Assembly: GCA_036259475.1 (NCBI GenBank)
Contig: DATABS010000107.1
Coordinates: 3,104 to 67,103, forward strand
DNA: 64,000 nt
Source of the DNA: ZC4RG17 sp036259475
GTDB taxonomy: Bacteria; Actinomycetota; Acidimicrobiia; Spongiisociales; ZC4RG35
Reading direction: 5' to 3'
Numbering within the stretch: position 1 is the first letter of the stretch; every line of letters starts with the position of its first letter. A model generated the notes under the pieces. That model saw nothing but the letters and a program-made list of their open reading frames with translations. It made no database searches and was not told where the DNA came from. A program made the position numbers and the translations under genes. Below are positions 41,801-50,937 of this stretch, one piece after another.

Positions 41801-41824
41801 TCGGTCCGCCAATCCGCCGGCCGC

Positions 41825-41830
41825 TACCCT
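41825..41830 (+). promoter_or_regulatory. -10 box of the enoyl-CoA hydratase gene (leaderless layout)
   Basis: TACCCT, seven bases, then the ATG at 41838. Confidence 0.5.
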
Positions 41831-41837
41831 CTAGAGC

Positions 41838-42605
41838 ATGCGGTGGCGCCACATCGACGTATCCCACGAAGCTCCGCGACTGACCATCACACTGAGCCGT
41901 CCGGAGCGACGCAACGCCCTCAGTCTCGACCTGATGACCGAGGTGATTAAGGCGCTGCGCGAGATCCCTCCAGAGGTCCGGGCAGTGGTCGTGGCCGCCG
42001 AGGGTCCGGCCTTCTCCGCCGGACACGACCTCTCGGAGATGATCGACCGCCCTCCCTCGTTCTACGACGACCTGTTCGCCGTCTGCACCGAGATGATGGA
42101 GTCGGTCCAGGCCCTTCCACAGCCGGTCATCGCCCGCGTCCATGGCGTCGCCACCGCGGCGGGGTGCCAGTTGGTGGCCTCATGTGACCTCGCCGTCGCT
42201 TCAACCGAAGCCTGGTTCGGTACGCCCGGAGTCAAGATCGGGTTGTTCTGTACCACTCCGGCGGTGCCGCTCGTCCGGGCGATCGGCCGCAAGCGGGCGA
42301 TGGAGATGCTGTTGACCGCCCGGGCGATCGACGCCCAGACCGCCCAGTCGTGGGGCCTGGTGAACAGAGTGGTGCCTCCGGAGGAATTGGACGCGGCAGT
42401 CACCGAGTACGTCGAGACCATCGCCGGATTCAGCCGCCATGTGATCGGTCTGGGCAAGGAGACGTTCTACCGCCAGGCAGACCTGCCGCAACGGGAAGCC
42501 TACGGAGTTACCCAGCGTGTCATGGCTGACAGCGCCGTCGGAGAGCAAGCCCAGGAGGGCATGAGTGCCTTCCTAGACAAGCGCCGGCCAGAGTGGCCCG
42601 ACTGA
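41838..42605 (+). CDS. Enoyl-CoA hydratase/isomerase family protein
   Basis: A 255-residue crotonase-fold enzyme. The oxyanion-hole segment VVVAAEGPAFSAGHDLSEM is typical of the family. The position that holds Glu144 in true hydratases falls in the region GTPGVKIGLFC, and I do not see a firmly placed catalytic glutamate pair, so hydratase activity is not assured; isomerase or other acyl-CoA chemistry is possible. VNRVVPPEELDA is the usual closing motif. It is followed 16 bases later by an acyl-CoA synthetase, so the two probably act in one fatty- or aryl-acid pathway. Confidence 0.85.
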   Translation: MRWRHIDVSHEAPRLTITLSRPERRNALSLDLMTEVIKALREIPPEVRAVVVAAEGPAFSAGHDLSEMIDRPPSFYDDLFAVCTEMMESVQALPQPVIARVHGVATAAGCQLVASCDLAVASTEAWFGTPGVKIGLFCTTPAVPLVRAIGRKRAMEMLLTARAIDAQTAQSWGLVNRVVPPEELDAAVTEYVETIAGFSRHVIGLGKETFYRQADLPQREAYGVTQRVMADSAVGEQAQEGMSAFLDKRRPEWPD

Positions 42606-42621
42606 TCGGAGGGTTGCGAGG

Positions 42622-44232
42622 ATGAACGAGCGGGTCGACGTCACGCAGGTGACGCCGCTGCTCTTCTTGGAGCGTTCATCTCAGGTGTTCCCCCACAAGG
42701 TGGCGATCACATACGGCGATCGCAACATGACCTATTCGGAGATGGCAGAGGCGACCCAGCGAATGACGACGGGCCTCGCCGCCCTGGGAATGCGAGAAGG
42801 CGACCGCGTCGCCTACCTGATGCCCAACATCCCGGAGATGCTCATCGGCCATTTCGCCGTGCCGTTGCTCGGGGCGATGCTCGTCGCGATAAACACCCGG
42901 CTATCCGGTCCTGAGATCACCCACATCCTGAGGCATTGCGGCGCCCGGATCCTGGTGGCGGACACGGCGCTCCTGGCTCCCATCGTCCCTCACCTGGCCG
43001 ACTGTCCCGATCTCGAGGTCGTCGTCCAGGTGCCCGACGTGGAACCGCTCGTGGACGTGCCGCTCGCCACCAAGACGTACGAAGAGGTTGCGGCCGGCGG
43101 CGATCGGGACGATTGGCGACCGTGGCGGGTCGACGACGAGCTGCGCCCGATCTCGATCAACTACACGTCGGGCACAACGGGAAGGCCCAAAGGGGTGCAG
43201 TACACCCATAGGGGCGCACACCTCAACTCTCTGGCAGAGCTGATCCACGCCCGTGTCACACCCGATTCGGCTTATCTGTGGACGCTGCCGATGTTCCACT
43301 GCAACGGGTGGTGCTTCACCTGGGCGATCACGGCCATCGGGGCTCGGCACGTCTGCCTGCGCGCCGTCGACTTCGACGAGATCTGGCGCCTGATCAAGAG
43401 TGAGGGGATAACACATTTCAACGGGGCGCCACCCGTGCTGCTCGGCGTCGCCAATCACCCCGCCGCCGAACCACTGCCCGACGGTTTCACGATCACCACC
43501 GCCGCCGCTCCTCCCAACCCGGGAACGCTGTCCCAGCTGGAGGGGCTGGGCGCTCACATCGTCCATGTCTACGGCTTGACCGAAACGTACGGTCCCTACA
43601 CCGTCTGCGAATGGCAACCGGAGTGGAAGGCGCTGGATTCGGGGCAAAGGGCCCGGTGGTTGTCGCGCCAGGGAGTGGCATACGTGGGAGCCGATCCGAT
43701 CCGGGTGGTCGACGAGGAGATGAACGACGTTCCGCGGGACGGTAAGACCCTGGGAGAGGTCGTGATGCGGGGCAACAACGTCATGGTGGGCTACTACGCC
43801 GATCCCGATGCCACCGAGGAGGCTTTCCGCGGCGGGTGGTTCCATTCCGGCGACCTGGGAGTCTGGCATCCCGACGGCTACATCGAACTGCGGGACCGAT
43901 CCAAGGACATCATCATTTCCGGTGGGGAGAACATCTCGACCATCGAGGTCGAGCAGGCGATCGTCTCCCATCCCGCCGTCCTGGAAGCCGCGGTCGTGGC
44001 GGTGCCCTCGGACCGCTGGGGAGAGCGTCCGAAGGCCTTCGTCGTCCTTCGTGACGGCAAGGAGGCCACCGGGGAGGACATCATCGCCCATGTTCGAGAC
44101 CTATTGGCCCATTTCAAGGCGCCTGATGTGGTGGAGTTCGTCGACGAGTTGCCCAAGACCTCGACCGGCAAGGTCCAAAAGTACGTGCTGCGTGAAGCGG
44201 AGTGGGCCGATAGCCCCGCCCGTATCAACTGA
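42622..44232 (+). CDS. Acyl-CoA synthetase (AMP-forming)
   Basis: A 536-residue member of the ANL superfamily, which activates a carboxylic acid through an acyl-adenylate and attaches CoA. The phosphate-binding P-loop is NYTSGTTGRPKG, the A5 region is YGLTETYGP, the hinge follows in LRDRSKDIIISGGENIS, and the carboxy-terminal lysine lies in KTSTGKVQKY. The pattern is nearest to medium/long-chain acyl-CoA ligases. It follows the crotonase gene and has its own GAGG site. Confidence 0.9.
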   Translation: MNERVDVTQVTPLLFLERSSQVFPHKVAITYGDRNMTYSEMAEATQRMTTGLAALGMREGDRVAYLMPNIPEMLIGHFAVPLLGAMLVAINTRLSGPEITHILRHCGARILVADTALLAPIVPHLADCPDLEVVVQVPDVEPLVDVPLATKTYEEVAAGGDRDDWRPWRVDDELRPISINYTSGTTGRPKGVQYTHRGAHLNSLAELIHARVTPDSAYLWTLPMFHCNGWCFTWAITAIGARHVCLRAVDFDEIWRLIKSEGITHFNGAPPVLLGVANHPAAEPLPDGFTITTAAAPPNPGTLSQLEGLGAHIVHVYGLTETYGPYTVCEWQPEWKALDSGQRARWLSRQGVAYVGADPIRVVDEEMNDVPRDGKTLGEVVMRGNNVMVGYYADPDATEEAFRGGWFHSGDLGVWHPDGYIELRDRSKDIIISGGENISTIEVEQAIVSHPAVLEAAVVAVPSDRWGERPKAFVVLRDGKEATGEDIIAHVRDLLAHFKAPDVVEFVDELPKTSTGKVQKYVLREAEWADSPARIN

Positions 44233-44262
44233 CCGGATTCGGTGAGCGCAGACGTGTCCGTC

Positions 44263-45612
44263 TCATCCGTCGAGGGAGATGCCTAGGGCGTCGGCCAGAT
44301 CCACCAGACTCTCGAGCGACTCCTGGTGGACTTCGCCTTCCAGCTTCTCGTCGATCATCTTGGCGATCTCCCGAAGCTCGTTGCCGGCGGCCTCCTCGTC
44401 GCCCGCCGCGGCGGCGGAGATGGCCCGATCGGCCCGCTCCATCTGGCCCCTGAGGTCGCTCGGGTTCATGTCCTGGGGATGCGCCCGGGTGAGGGATGCC
44501 TCCAGGGCCGACCGTGCCTCCGCCACGTCGGACGCCGACGTCGTCGGCGGCGCGGTAGTGACTGCCGTCGTGGCGGGGGACGTCGTCACCGGACCGGCGG
44601 TGGAGGGTGCGGACGACGTATCCGCCGTGTCGGACAAAGGGACGTCGGAAGGGTCCACCGAGGGAATCAGGGCCAATCCGGCGACCACGAGCACCACGAT
44701 GGCCAGGGCCGCCAGCAGCCACCGCAGAAGCCGGTCGGGCTCGGCCACCCTGGACGGTCGTGATGGGGCCGCCTCCTCGGCGGGCCGTGGCGGCGCCTTC
44801 TCACCTCTGGTCATTCCCAAGGGCATGGTCGACCCGCGCCCTACGGGCATGGTCGTTGTTGTGGCAGCAGAGCGGAGAGAAGCCGCCAACGTGTCAGCGT
44901 CCGGTCGCTCGGTCGGTTCCACTGCCAGTACCCGCGACAGCACGGGGTCGAGGTGGCTGTCCCCGAGAGGCTCAGCGGCGGTCCGGCGGTCCGCCCCCGA
45001 GAACGGAAGCTGCCCGGCGATGAGCTCGTGGAGGATCACCCCCAGCGAGAAGACATCGCTCTTGGGCGACGGTGGGTCGCCCGCCAGCTGTTCCGGTGCG
45101 GCGTAGTCGGCTGTGCCGATCACCGTACCGGTACGGGTGAGCTGGCTCGTCACGTCTCCATCGAGAGCGATTCCGAAATCGGTGAGCAGAGGGCCCCGGT
45201 CGGAGATGAGGATGTTCGAAGGCTTGACGTCTCGGTGGACGATGCCGGCGGCATGGACGGCGCCGAGGGCATCGGCAAGGAGCGCACAGGTCTCGATCGC
45301 CTCATCCCGATCCATGCCGCGTCCCTGGGTGGAGAGGCTGGGGCCTTCGACCAGTTCCATCACGAGAAAGGGGCCTTCCCCGTCCCGCCCCGCATCGAAC
45401 ACGGTGACGAGGTTGGGATGGTTGAGGGATGCCGCCGCTCGGGCCTCTCGCTCGATTCGGGCGTGCAGCGGATCATCCGGCGGGGCGGGATGGGGCCGCT
45501 TGACCGCCACATCCCTCCCCAGCCGGCGGTCGCGGGCACGCCATACCGTCGCCATTCCGCCCGAGGCGATGACGTCCAAGAGCTCGTAACGATCGTCGAC
45601 CAGTTCTGGCAC
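44263..45612 (-). CDS. Transmembrane serine/threonine protein kinase (PknB-like)
   Basis: A 449-residue Hanks-type kinase. The kinase domain is at residues 8-262: glycine loop IASGGMATV, catalytic lysine in AVKR (38), HRDVKPSN (127-134), DFG (145-147) and the APE-like AAPEQL (171-176). A cytoplasmic linker leads to one membrane helix (297-317). The extracellular part is a serine/threonine/alanine-rich stalk and a helical region (about 365-447, LEASLTRAHPQD, RADRAISAAAAG, KMIDEKLEG) in place of PASTA repeats. The GTG start follows a -10 box TAGGTT by six bases on the minus strand. Its neighbours do not reveal its targets. Confidence 0.92.
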   Translation of the reverse strand: MPELVDDRYELLDVIASGGMATVWRARDRRLGRDVAVKRPHPAPPDDPLHARIEREARAAASLNHPNLVTVFDAGRDGEGPFLVMELVEGPSLSTQGRGMDRDEAIETCALLADALGAVHAAGIVHRDVKPSNILISDRGPLLTDFGIALDGDVTSQLTRTGTVIGTADYAAPEQLAGDPPSPKSDVFSLGVILHELIAGQLPFSGADRRTAAEPLGDSHLDPVLSRVLAVEPTERPDADTLAASLRSAATTTTMPVGRGSTMPLGMTRGEKAPPRPAEEAAPSRPSRVAEPDRLLRWLLAALAIVVLVVAGLALIPSVDPSDVPLSDTADTSSAPSTAGPVTTSPATTAVTTAPPTTSASDVAEARSALEASLTRAHPQDMNPSDLRGQMERADRAISAAAAGDEEAAGNELREIAKMIDEKLEGEVHQESLESLVDLADALGISLDG

Positions 45613-45618
45613 CCGACG

Positions 45619-45624
45619 AACCTA
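45619..45624 (-). promoter_or_regulatory. -10 box of the protein kinase gene (leaderless layout)
   Basis: On the minus strand TAGGTT is followed by six bases and the GTG start at 45612. Confidence 0.5.
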
Positions 45625-45730
45625 CCCCCGATTTCATCCCTCCGACACAGTTGGTTCCGTCGAGCCGGTCACGCCGCGCCCCGAGACCAGCGGATTGGCG
45701 GGCGATTGATGCGCCCGAACGGGGTGGATC

Positions 45731-45736
45731 TAGAGT
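45731..45736 (+). promoter_or_regulatory. -10 box of dapB (leaderless layout)
   Basis: TAGAGT, seven bases, then the ATG at 45744. Confidence 0.5.
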
Positions 45737-45743
45737 CGCGGTG

Positions 45744-46499
45744 ATGTCAGAACCGATCCGGACTCTCGTTTCAGGTGTCCCCGGCAAGCTCGCCACCGCC
45801 GTTGCGGCCGGCGTCCGAGACGCCGACGAGCTGGAACTGGCCGGTGTCTACAACCCCGGCCGGTCGGGGGAATGGGAGGGAGTGGCGTATCGCACCGACG
45901 TCTCCGCCGTCGACGTGGTTGTCGAGGCGGGGCCGGACCACCCGGTGATGGACAACCTGGCACGCTGGCGGGAAGCAGGGGTGGCGGTGGTGGTGGGCAC
46001 GTCCGGCTTCACCCAGGAGAGAGTCGAAGCGGTGCGCCGGCTCTGGGATGGCGCCGACGCAGCCTGTCTCATCGTCCCCAACTTCTCGATCGGTGCCGTC
46101 CTGATGATGCGCTTTGCGGAGATCGCCGCTCCCCACTTCGTCACGACAGAGGTGATCGAGCGGCACAGCGACGCCAAGCCAGATGCCCCTTCCGGCACCG
46201 CGCTCGGAACGGCGTCACGCATCGCCGCCGCCGGCGGCCGGTCGACTCCCAAGGGTGAGGAGCTGACGGCCGGGGCTCGGGGCGGCGACGTGAGCGGTGT
46301 GCTGGTCCACTCTCTCAGGCTGTCAGGACTTCTGTCACACCAGGAGGTGGCGTTGACGAATCCAGGTGAGCAGCTTTCCGTCGTCCACCAATCGACCTCC
46401 TATGGCTCCTTCGCCGCCGGGGCGGTGGCCGCTATCCGGGGTGTCGTCCGGATGGAGGGCGTCTCCGTCGGCCTGGACTCCGTGTTGGGTATCCCCTGA
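45744..46499 (+). CDS. dapB: 4-hydroxy-tetrahydrodipicolinate reductase
   Basis: DapB reduces hydroxytetrahydrodipicolinate with NAD(P)H in the lysine and diaminopimelate pathway. The 251-residue protein has VIERHSDAKPDAPSGTAL, the catalytic loop; the first histidine and the lysine are kept but the second histidine of the usual EHH is serine here. VGTSGFTQE and VVHQSTSYGSFAAGA are also family segments. The amino-terminal nucleotide loop is unusual (VSGVPGKLATAV in place of GAxGRMG). The start is the ATG at 45744, seven bases after a -10 box. It may therefore be a divergent reductase of this fold. Confidence 0.82.
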   Translation: MSEPIRTLVSGVPGKLATAVAAGVRDADELELAGVYNPGRSGEWEGVAYRTDVSAVDVVVEAGPDHPVMDNLARWREAGVAVVVGTSGFTQERVEAVRRLWDGADAACLIVPNFSIGAVLMMRFAEIAAPHFVTTEVIERHSDAKPDAPSGTALGTASRIAAAGGRSTPKGEELTAGARGGDVSGVLVHSLRLSGLLSHQEVALTNPGEQLSVVHQSTSYGSFAAGAVAAIRGVVRMEGVSVGLDSVLGIP

Positions 46500-46550
46500 C
46501 GCCCCCAAAGCCGGGCTTGACCCCCAGACCTGCTACCGTGACCTCCCGTC

Positions 46551-48269
46551 ATGAACGGGACGTTTTTCAGCGAGTCGACACCTGCTCCGAGCCCTGAACC
46601 GATGGTCGACGACTCCACCCCCAAGTACGTGTTCGTAACCGGCGGCGTGGTGTCCAGTCTCGGCAAGGGCATCACCGCCGCCTCGCTCGGCCGCCTCCTC
46701 AAGTCCCGCGGACTCCGGGTCGTCAACCAGAAGCTCGATCCCTATATCAACGTCGATCCGGGAACGATGAACCCTCTCCAGCACGGAGAGGTCTTCGTGA
46801 CCGACGACGGGGGAGAGACCGACCTCGACCTCGGACATTACGAGCGGTTCACCGGCGAGAATCTCCGTCGCCTCTCCAACGTCACGGCAGGTTCGGTCTA
46901 CCTGTCGGTCATCCAGAAAGAGCGGCGGGGAGACTATCTCGGCGACACCGTGCAGGTCATCCCGCACATAACCAACGAGATCAAAGCCCGTATCCAGCGG
47001 GTCGGCCACGACAGCGACGTGGATGTCGTCATCACCGAAGTCGGGGGCACCGTCGGCGACATCGAAGGGCTTCCCTTCCTGGAGGCCATCCGCCAGTTCG
47101 GCAACGAGGTGGGACGCGCCAACGTTCTCTTCGCGCACGTGACTCTCGTCCCGTACCTGAGCACGTCGGAAGAATTGAAGACCAAGCCGACGCAGCATTC
47201 GGTAGCAGAGCTACGCAGCCACGGCATCCATCCGGATGTGATAATCGTCCGCTCCGATCGTGAGATAGACGACTCCGTGCGTCGCAAGATCAGCCTCTTT
47301 TGCGATGTCGAGGAAAGAGCCGTCATCCCCGCCCCGGACGCCTCCGACATCTACGAAGTCCCGCTCATGCTCCACGAAGGCAAGCTCGACGACGTGGTGT
47401 GCGACCGACTCGGGATTGTCACCGGACCGGCGCGTCTGGATGTCTGGTCGAGGATGGTGGACCGTGCCACCTCCGCTACCGAGCCGGTCACCATCGGAAT
47501 CGTCGGCAAGTACGTGGCTCTCCCCGACGCTTACCTGTCGGTGCTGGAAGCTCTGCGCCACGGGGCCGCCGCCCACGGCCGCGCCCTCGACGTGCGTTGG
47601 ATTCCCTCCGATGAGATCACTGGCCTCCTCGCCGACAGCTATCTCTCCGACCTGGACGGGATCGTCGTGCCCGGGGGATTCGGCTACAGGGGAGTCGAGG
47701 GAAAGATCGAGGCGGTCCGCTACGCCCGCGAGCACGACGTGCCCTTCCTCGGGCTGTGCCTCGGGCTCCAGTCAGCCGTCATCGAGTTCGCCCGTTCGGT
47801 GCTCGGCTACGCCGACGCCAACAGCACCGAGTTCGACGCCTCCACGCCGCATCCGGTGATCGACCTGATGGCCAGCCAACACGAGGTCGAGGACATGGGC
47901 GGGACGATGCGACTCGGTCTCTACGCCGCCAAACTGTCCGAGGGCTCCCGAGCCCGAAAGCTGTACGGCCGAGAGCTCGTCTACGAGCGCCACCGTCACC
48001 GCTGGGAAGTGAACAACCGCTACCGAAAGGAGCTGGAGGCGGCCGGCATGCGACTGTCGGGCTTGTCTCCCGACGATCATCTCGTCGAGTTCATCGAGCT
48101 GATCGACCATCCCTACTTCCTCGCCACGCAGGCTCATCCCGAGTTCCGGAGCCGCCCCGACGAGCCTCACCCCCTGTTCGCCGGGCTCGTGGGGGCAGCT
48201 GCCCGTCGGCGCGACGACCTCGGTCCGGACGAGCCGGTCCCGACAGCGGAGCAGCTCGGGGCCAAGTGA
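46551..48269 (+). CDS. pyrG: CTP synthase
   Basis: CTP synthase makes CTP from UTP, ATP and glutamine. The 572-residue protein has the synthetase domain (FVTGGVVSSLGKGITAAS, then DPYINVDPGTMNP) and, from about residue 300, the class I glutaminase domain with nucleophile Cys in GLCLGLQSAV and the His/Glu pair in QAHPEFRSRP. The ATG at 46551 gives a 17-residue extension; ATG at 46602 is an alternative and would be closer to the family start. The 3' stop overlaps the next gene by four bases. Confidence 0.96.
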   Translation: MNGTFFSESTPAPSPEPMVDDSTPKYVFVTGGVVSSLGKGITAASLGRLLKSRGLRVVNQKLDPYINVDPGTMNPLQHGEVFVTDDGGETDLDLGHYERFTGENLRRLSNVTAGSVYLSVIQKERRGDYLGDTVQVIPHITNEIKARIQRVGHDSDVDVVITEVGGTVGDIEGLPFLEAIRQFGNEVGRANVLFAHVTLVPYLSTSEELKTKPTQHSVAELRSHGIHPDVIIVRSDREIDDSVRRKISLFCDVEERAVIPAPDASDIYEVPLMLHEGKLDDVVCDRLGIVTGPARLDVWSRMVDRATSATEPVTIGIVGKYVALPDAYLSVLEALRHGAAAHGRALDVRWIPSDEITGLLADSYLSDLDGIVVPGGFGYRGVEGKIEAVRYAREHDVPFLGLCLGLQSAVIEFARSVLGYADANSTEFDASTPHPVIDLMASQHEVEDMGGTMRLGLYAAKLSEGSRARKLYGRELVYERHRHRWEVNNRYRKELEAAGMRLSGLSPDDHLVEFIELIDHPYFLATQAHPEFRSRPDEPHPLFAGLVGAAARRRDDLGPDEPVPTAEQLGAK

Positions 48270-48808
48270 CCGAACCGGTATTCGAGGTCGCCTCGACCCG
48301 CTCGCTCGGAGAGGGGGTTTTCATCCGCTTGGAAGAAATTCGCCTGCGCTCCAGCTCCGGCGAGGAAGTGGTTCGCGACGTCGTCCGCCATCCGGGCGGG
48401 GTGGCCGTGCTGCCCGTCGACGGCGACCACGTCTGGCTCATCCGCCAGCACCGGGTTGCCCTCGGCCGGTACATCGACGAGATCCCTGCGGGGAAACTCG
48501 ATGTGGACGGAGAAGCGACGGCCGATGCGGCCCGGCGCGAGCTCATCGAGGAGTTGGGCGCCACCCCCCGACGCCTTTCGCACCTCGCCACCATGGCCCC
48601 GTCACCCGGATACACCGACGAGGTCATCGAGATCTACGTCGCCGAAGGACTCGACTTTGGTGACCGGTCGCCGCAGGGAGCGGAGGAAGCCGACTCGAGC
48701 ATCCACTCCCTTCCGATCGCCGACGCACTGGATAGCATCAGTAACGGCGGCCTCACCGACGCCAAGACGCTGGTCGCGCTGCTCGAGTGGAACAGGAGAA
48801 CCCGGTGA
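48266..48808 (+). CDS. NUDIX hydrolase, ADP-ribose pyrophosphatase type
   Basis: A 180-residue NUDIX enzyme of the ADP-ribose/ADP-sugar pyrophosphatase group, which salvages or removes ADP-ribose. The Nudix box is GKLDVDGEATADAARRELIEELGA, with glutamates in RELIEEL as metal ligands, and LIRQHRVALGRYIDEIPAG matches the substrate-binding strand of this subgroup. The GTG start overlaps the pyrG stop; the frame is open much further up inside pyrG, which is an artefact. The stop overlaps the start of ald. Confidence 0.88.
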   Translation: MTEPVFEVASTRSLGEGVFIRLEEIRLRSSSGEEVVRDVVRHPGGVAVLPVDGDHVWLIRQHRVALGRYIDEIPAGKLDVDGEATADAARRELIEELGATPRRLSHLATMAPSPGYTDEVIEIYVAEGLDFGDRSPQGAEEADSSIHSLPIADALDSISNGGLTDAKTLVALLEWNRRTR

Positions 48809-49926
48809 TCGTCGGCGTACCCAAAGAGATCAAGACGGCAGAGCACCGGGTGGCGATCACGCCGGTTGGAGTGAGGGAGCTGGTCGATCGGGGTCATACC
48901 GTCGTGATCGAGAAGACGGCCGGCGAGGGATCGAGCATCCACGACGCCGAATTCGAGACCCAGGGAGCCACGATCCTGCCCACGGCCGAGGAGGTGTTCG
49001 GCCAGGCAGACATGATCCTCAAGGTCAAGGAGCCGCAGCCGTGGGAAGTGGGCCTGTTCCGTCCCGGCCAGGTGCTGTTCACCTATCTGCACCTCGCCGC
49101 CTATCCCGACCTGGCGGAGAAGCTGCGAGCGGCGGGCATCGTGGCCATCGCCTATGAGACCGTGCAGCTTGCCGACCGCAGCCTGCCTCTGCTTGCGCCG
49201 ATGTCCGAGATCGCTGGGCGGATGGCCACTCAGGTCGGCGCCTACTTCCTCGAGGCGACCCAGGGCGGACGCGGGATCCTCCTCGGAGGAGTGGCGGGCG
49301 TGCGGCCGGCCAAGGTGATGGTGCTGGGAGCGGGGATGGCAGGGTCGAATGCCACCGTCATCGCCGCCGGGATGCAGGCCGAGGTCGTGGTGCTCGACGT
49401 CGACATCAACAAGCTACGTCGGATCGACTCCGGCAACGGCGGCCGAATCGTCACATTGTCCTCCAACAAGCTGCACGTGGAGAACGAGGTGATGAGCGCC
49501 GACCTCGTCATCGGGACGGTGCTCGTTCCCGGGGCTTCAGCGCCCAAGCTCGTCACCGAGGACATGGTGCGGGCGATGAAAAAGGGCGCCGTCATGGTCG
49601 ACGTCGCCATCGATCAGGGAGGCTGCTTCGAGACCAGCCACGAGACCACCCACGAGAACCCGGTCTACGAAGTGCATGACGTGGTCCACTATGCGGTGGG
49701 CAACATTCCCGGGGCGGTGCCGCATACGTCCACCTACGCCCTCACCAACGCCACCCTGCGTTACGTCACCACTCTGGCCGACGAAGGCCCCCGCCACGCC
49801 GTTTCCGCCCATCCCGAGTTGGCGCTGGGGGTGAATGTCGTAGGCGACTCGGTGTGCCATCCGGCCGTTGCCGAGAGTCTGGGCGCCGAATACTCCGCGC
49901 CTGTCGAAGCCCTGGCCGCGATGTGA
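48805..49926 (+). CDS. ald: Alanine dehydrogenase
   Basis: Alanine dehydrogenase interconverts L-alanine and pyruvate plus ammonia with NAD. The 373-residue length fits. The start MIVGVPKEIKTAEHRVAITP contains the pyruvate-binding region, and the Rossmann domain carries VMVLGAGMAGSNATVIAAGM with DVDINKLRRID. GAVMVDVAIDQGGCFETS closes the NAD pocket. The GTG at 48805 has AGGAG seven bases upstream, which I prefer over an earlier frame start. Its stop overlaps the next acetyltransferase gene by four bases. Confidence 0.95.
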   Translation: MIVGVPKEIKTAEHRVAITPVGVRELVDRGHTVVIEKTAGEGSSIHDAEFETQGATILPTAEEVFGQADMILKVKEPQPWEVGLFRPGQVLFTYLHLAAYPDLAEKLRAAGIVAIAYETVQLADRSLPLLAPMSEIAGRMATQVGAYFLEATQGGRGILLGGVAGVRPAKVMVLGAGMAGSNATVIAAGMQAEVVVLDVDINKLRRIDSGNGGRIVTLSSNKLHVENEVMSADLVIGTVLVPGASAPKLVTEDMVRAMKKGAVMVDVAIDQGGCFETSHETTHENPVYEVHDVVHYAVGNIPGAVPHTSTYALTNATLRYVTTLADEGPRHAVSAHPELALGVNVVGDSVCHPAVAESLGAEYSAPVEALAAM

Positions 49927-50420
49927 CTCGGGACAAGCTCCTCGCCGGCGAGATCACTCTACGGCCGTGGCGCTTGGAGGAGGGACACGTCTACGCCGGC
50001 CTACGAGACGAACTCGTCTACCGCTTCACAACCGAAGATCCGTCGGTCGACGGCGAATCCTGCGCCTCGGAAATACTCGCCGCCCGCCACGGACCTGGTC
50101 AGCTCGCATTCGCCATCTGTGACTCCCGAGGGGACCCGGTCGGAAACGTCGCCGTGGTCCGTCGCGGCGCCACGGCGGAGATCTCCTACTGGCTCTCCGC
50201 GCCGGCCCGGGGAAGGGGATGGGCCTCCACCGCCTTGCGGGCGGCCACGGCCTGGGCCTTCGAGGAATGGGACGTCGACAATGCGGAATTGGAGATCGAC
50301 CCGGCCAACGAGGCATCCGTCAGAGTGGCAGAGGCCGCCGGCTACCTTCGTCACGGCACCCGCCTTGAATCCGCCTGCGGGGGTCCCGCACTGCTCTACC
50401 GCCTGTCGGCCGAGACCTGA
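49923..50420 (+). CDS. GNAT-family N-acetyltransferase (RimJ/RimL-like)
   Basis: A 165-residue acetyltransferase. ITLRPWRLEEGHVYAGL is the first strand typical of RimJ/RimL proteins, and the acetyl-CoA loop is APARGRGWASTALRAAT. DNAELEIDPANEASVRVAEA is the last conserved part, with asparagine/serine positions as in the family. The start is the GTG at 49923, which overlaps the ald stop (GTGA). The substrate is unknown. Confidence 0.85.
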   Translation: MTRDKLLAGEITLRPWRLEEGHVYAGLRDELVYRFTTEDPSVDGESCASEILAARHGPGQLAFAICDSRGDPVGNVAVVRRGATAEISYWLSAPARGRGWASTALRAATAWAFEEWDVDNAELEIDPANEASVRVAEAAGYLRHGTRLESACGGPALLYRLSAET

Positions 50421-50502
50421 CCGTTGGGCGTGATCGTCCGGACGGGGCCCGACGATCGAGCACAGGGACCGATAACCCACCCGGATAAGCCGGATCGGCG
50501 GC

Positions 50503-50508
50503 TATGAT
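50503..50508 (+). promoter_or_regulatory. -10 box of the DksA/TraR-like gene
   Basis: TATGAT at 50503-50508. With a start near 50515 the leader would be about 65 bases, longer than at most genes here, so the leader may hold control sequences; no clear -35 is seen. Confidence 0.35.
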
Positions 50509-50579
50509 GAGAAGCGATCCCGGGCAGAGGCCTGCGTCGCCGTACCCGGATTTCGCCAGATCCCTCAGGACCCCTTCCC

Positions 50580-50930
50580 ATGAACACCTTGGACATCGAC
50601 GCCATCCGAAAGCACCTCGAAGAGCAGCGTGACCGCCTCGTCGATCAACTCGACGAGTTGGGCGCGACACGCTCGGGCGATCTTCGCTCCGATCTGGATT
50701 ACGGGGAGAGCTTCGCCGACGCCGGGGCTGCCACAGCCGAGCGCACCGAGCGGCTCGGATTGGTCGACACCCTCAAGGGTCAGCTAGACGAGGTGGAGAA
50801 GGCGCTGGACAAGATCGAGGACGGAACCTACGGAATATGTTCTCGGTGCGGAGAGCCGATACCGGCTGCCCGCCTCGAGGCACGTCCCGAGTCGACGCTG
50901 TGCGTCGCATGCAAGTCGCAGACACGCTGA
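50580..50930 (+). CDS. DksA/TraR-type C4 zinc-finger protein
   Basis: A 116-residue protein with a helical amino-terminal coiled coil (LEEQRDRLVDQLDELGAT, then LKGQLDEVEKALDKIEDG) and a C4 zinc finger, CSRCG and CVAC (near residues 85-110), in the pattern of DksA/TraR. E. coli DksA binds RNA polymerase with ppGpp; in actinobacteria such proteins are mostly uncharacterised, while RbpA and CarD fill related roles. The acidic coiled-coil tip of DksA (DxxDxA) is not evident, so activity cannot be assumed. It has its own promoter and stands alone. Confidence 0.85.
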   Translation: MNTLDIDAIRKHLEEQRDRLVDQLDELGATRSGDLRSDLDYGESFADAGAATAERTERLGLVDTLKGQLDEVEKALDKIEDGTYGICSRCGEPIPAARLEARPESTLCVACKSQTR

Positions 50931-50937
50931 GCGATTG

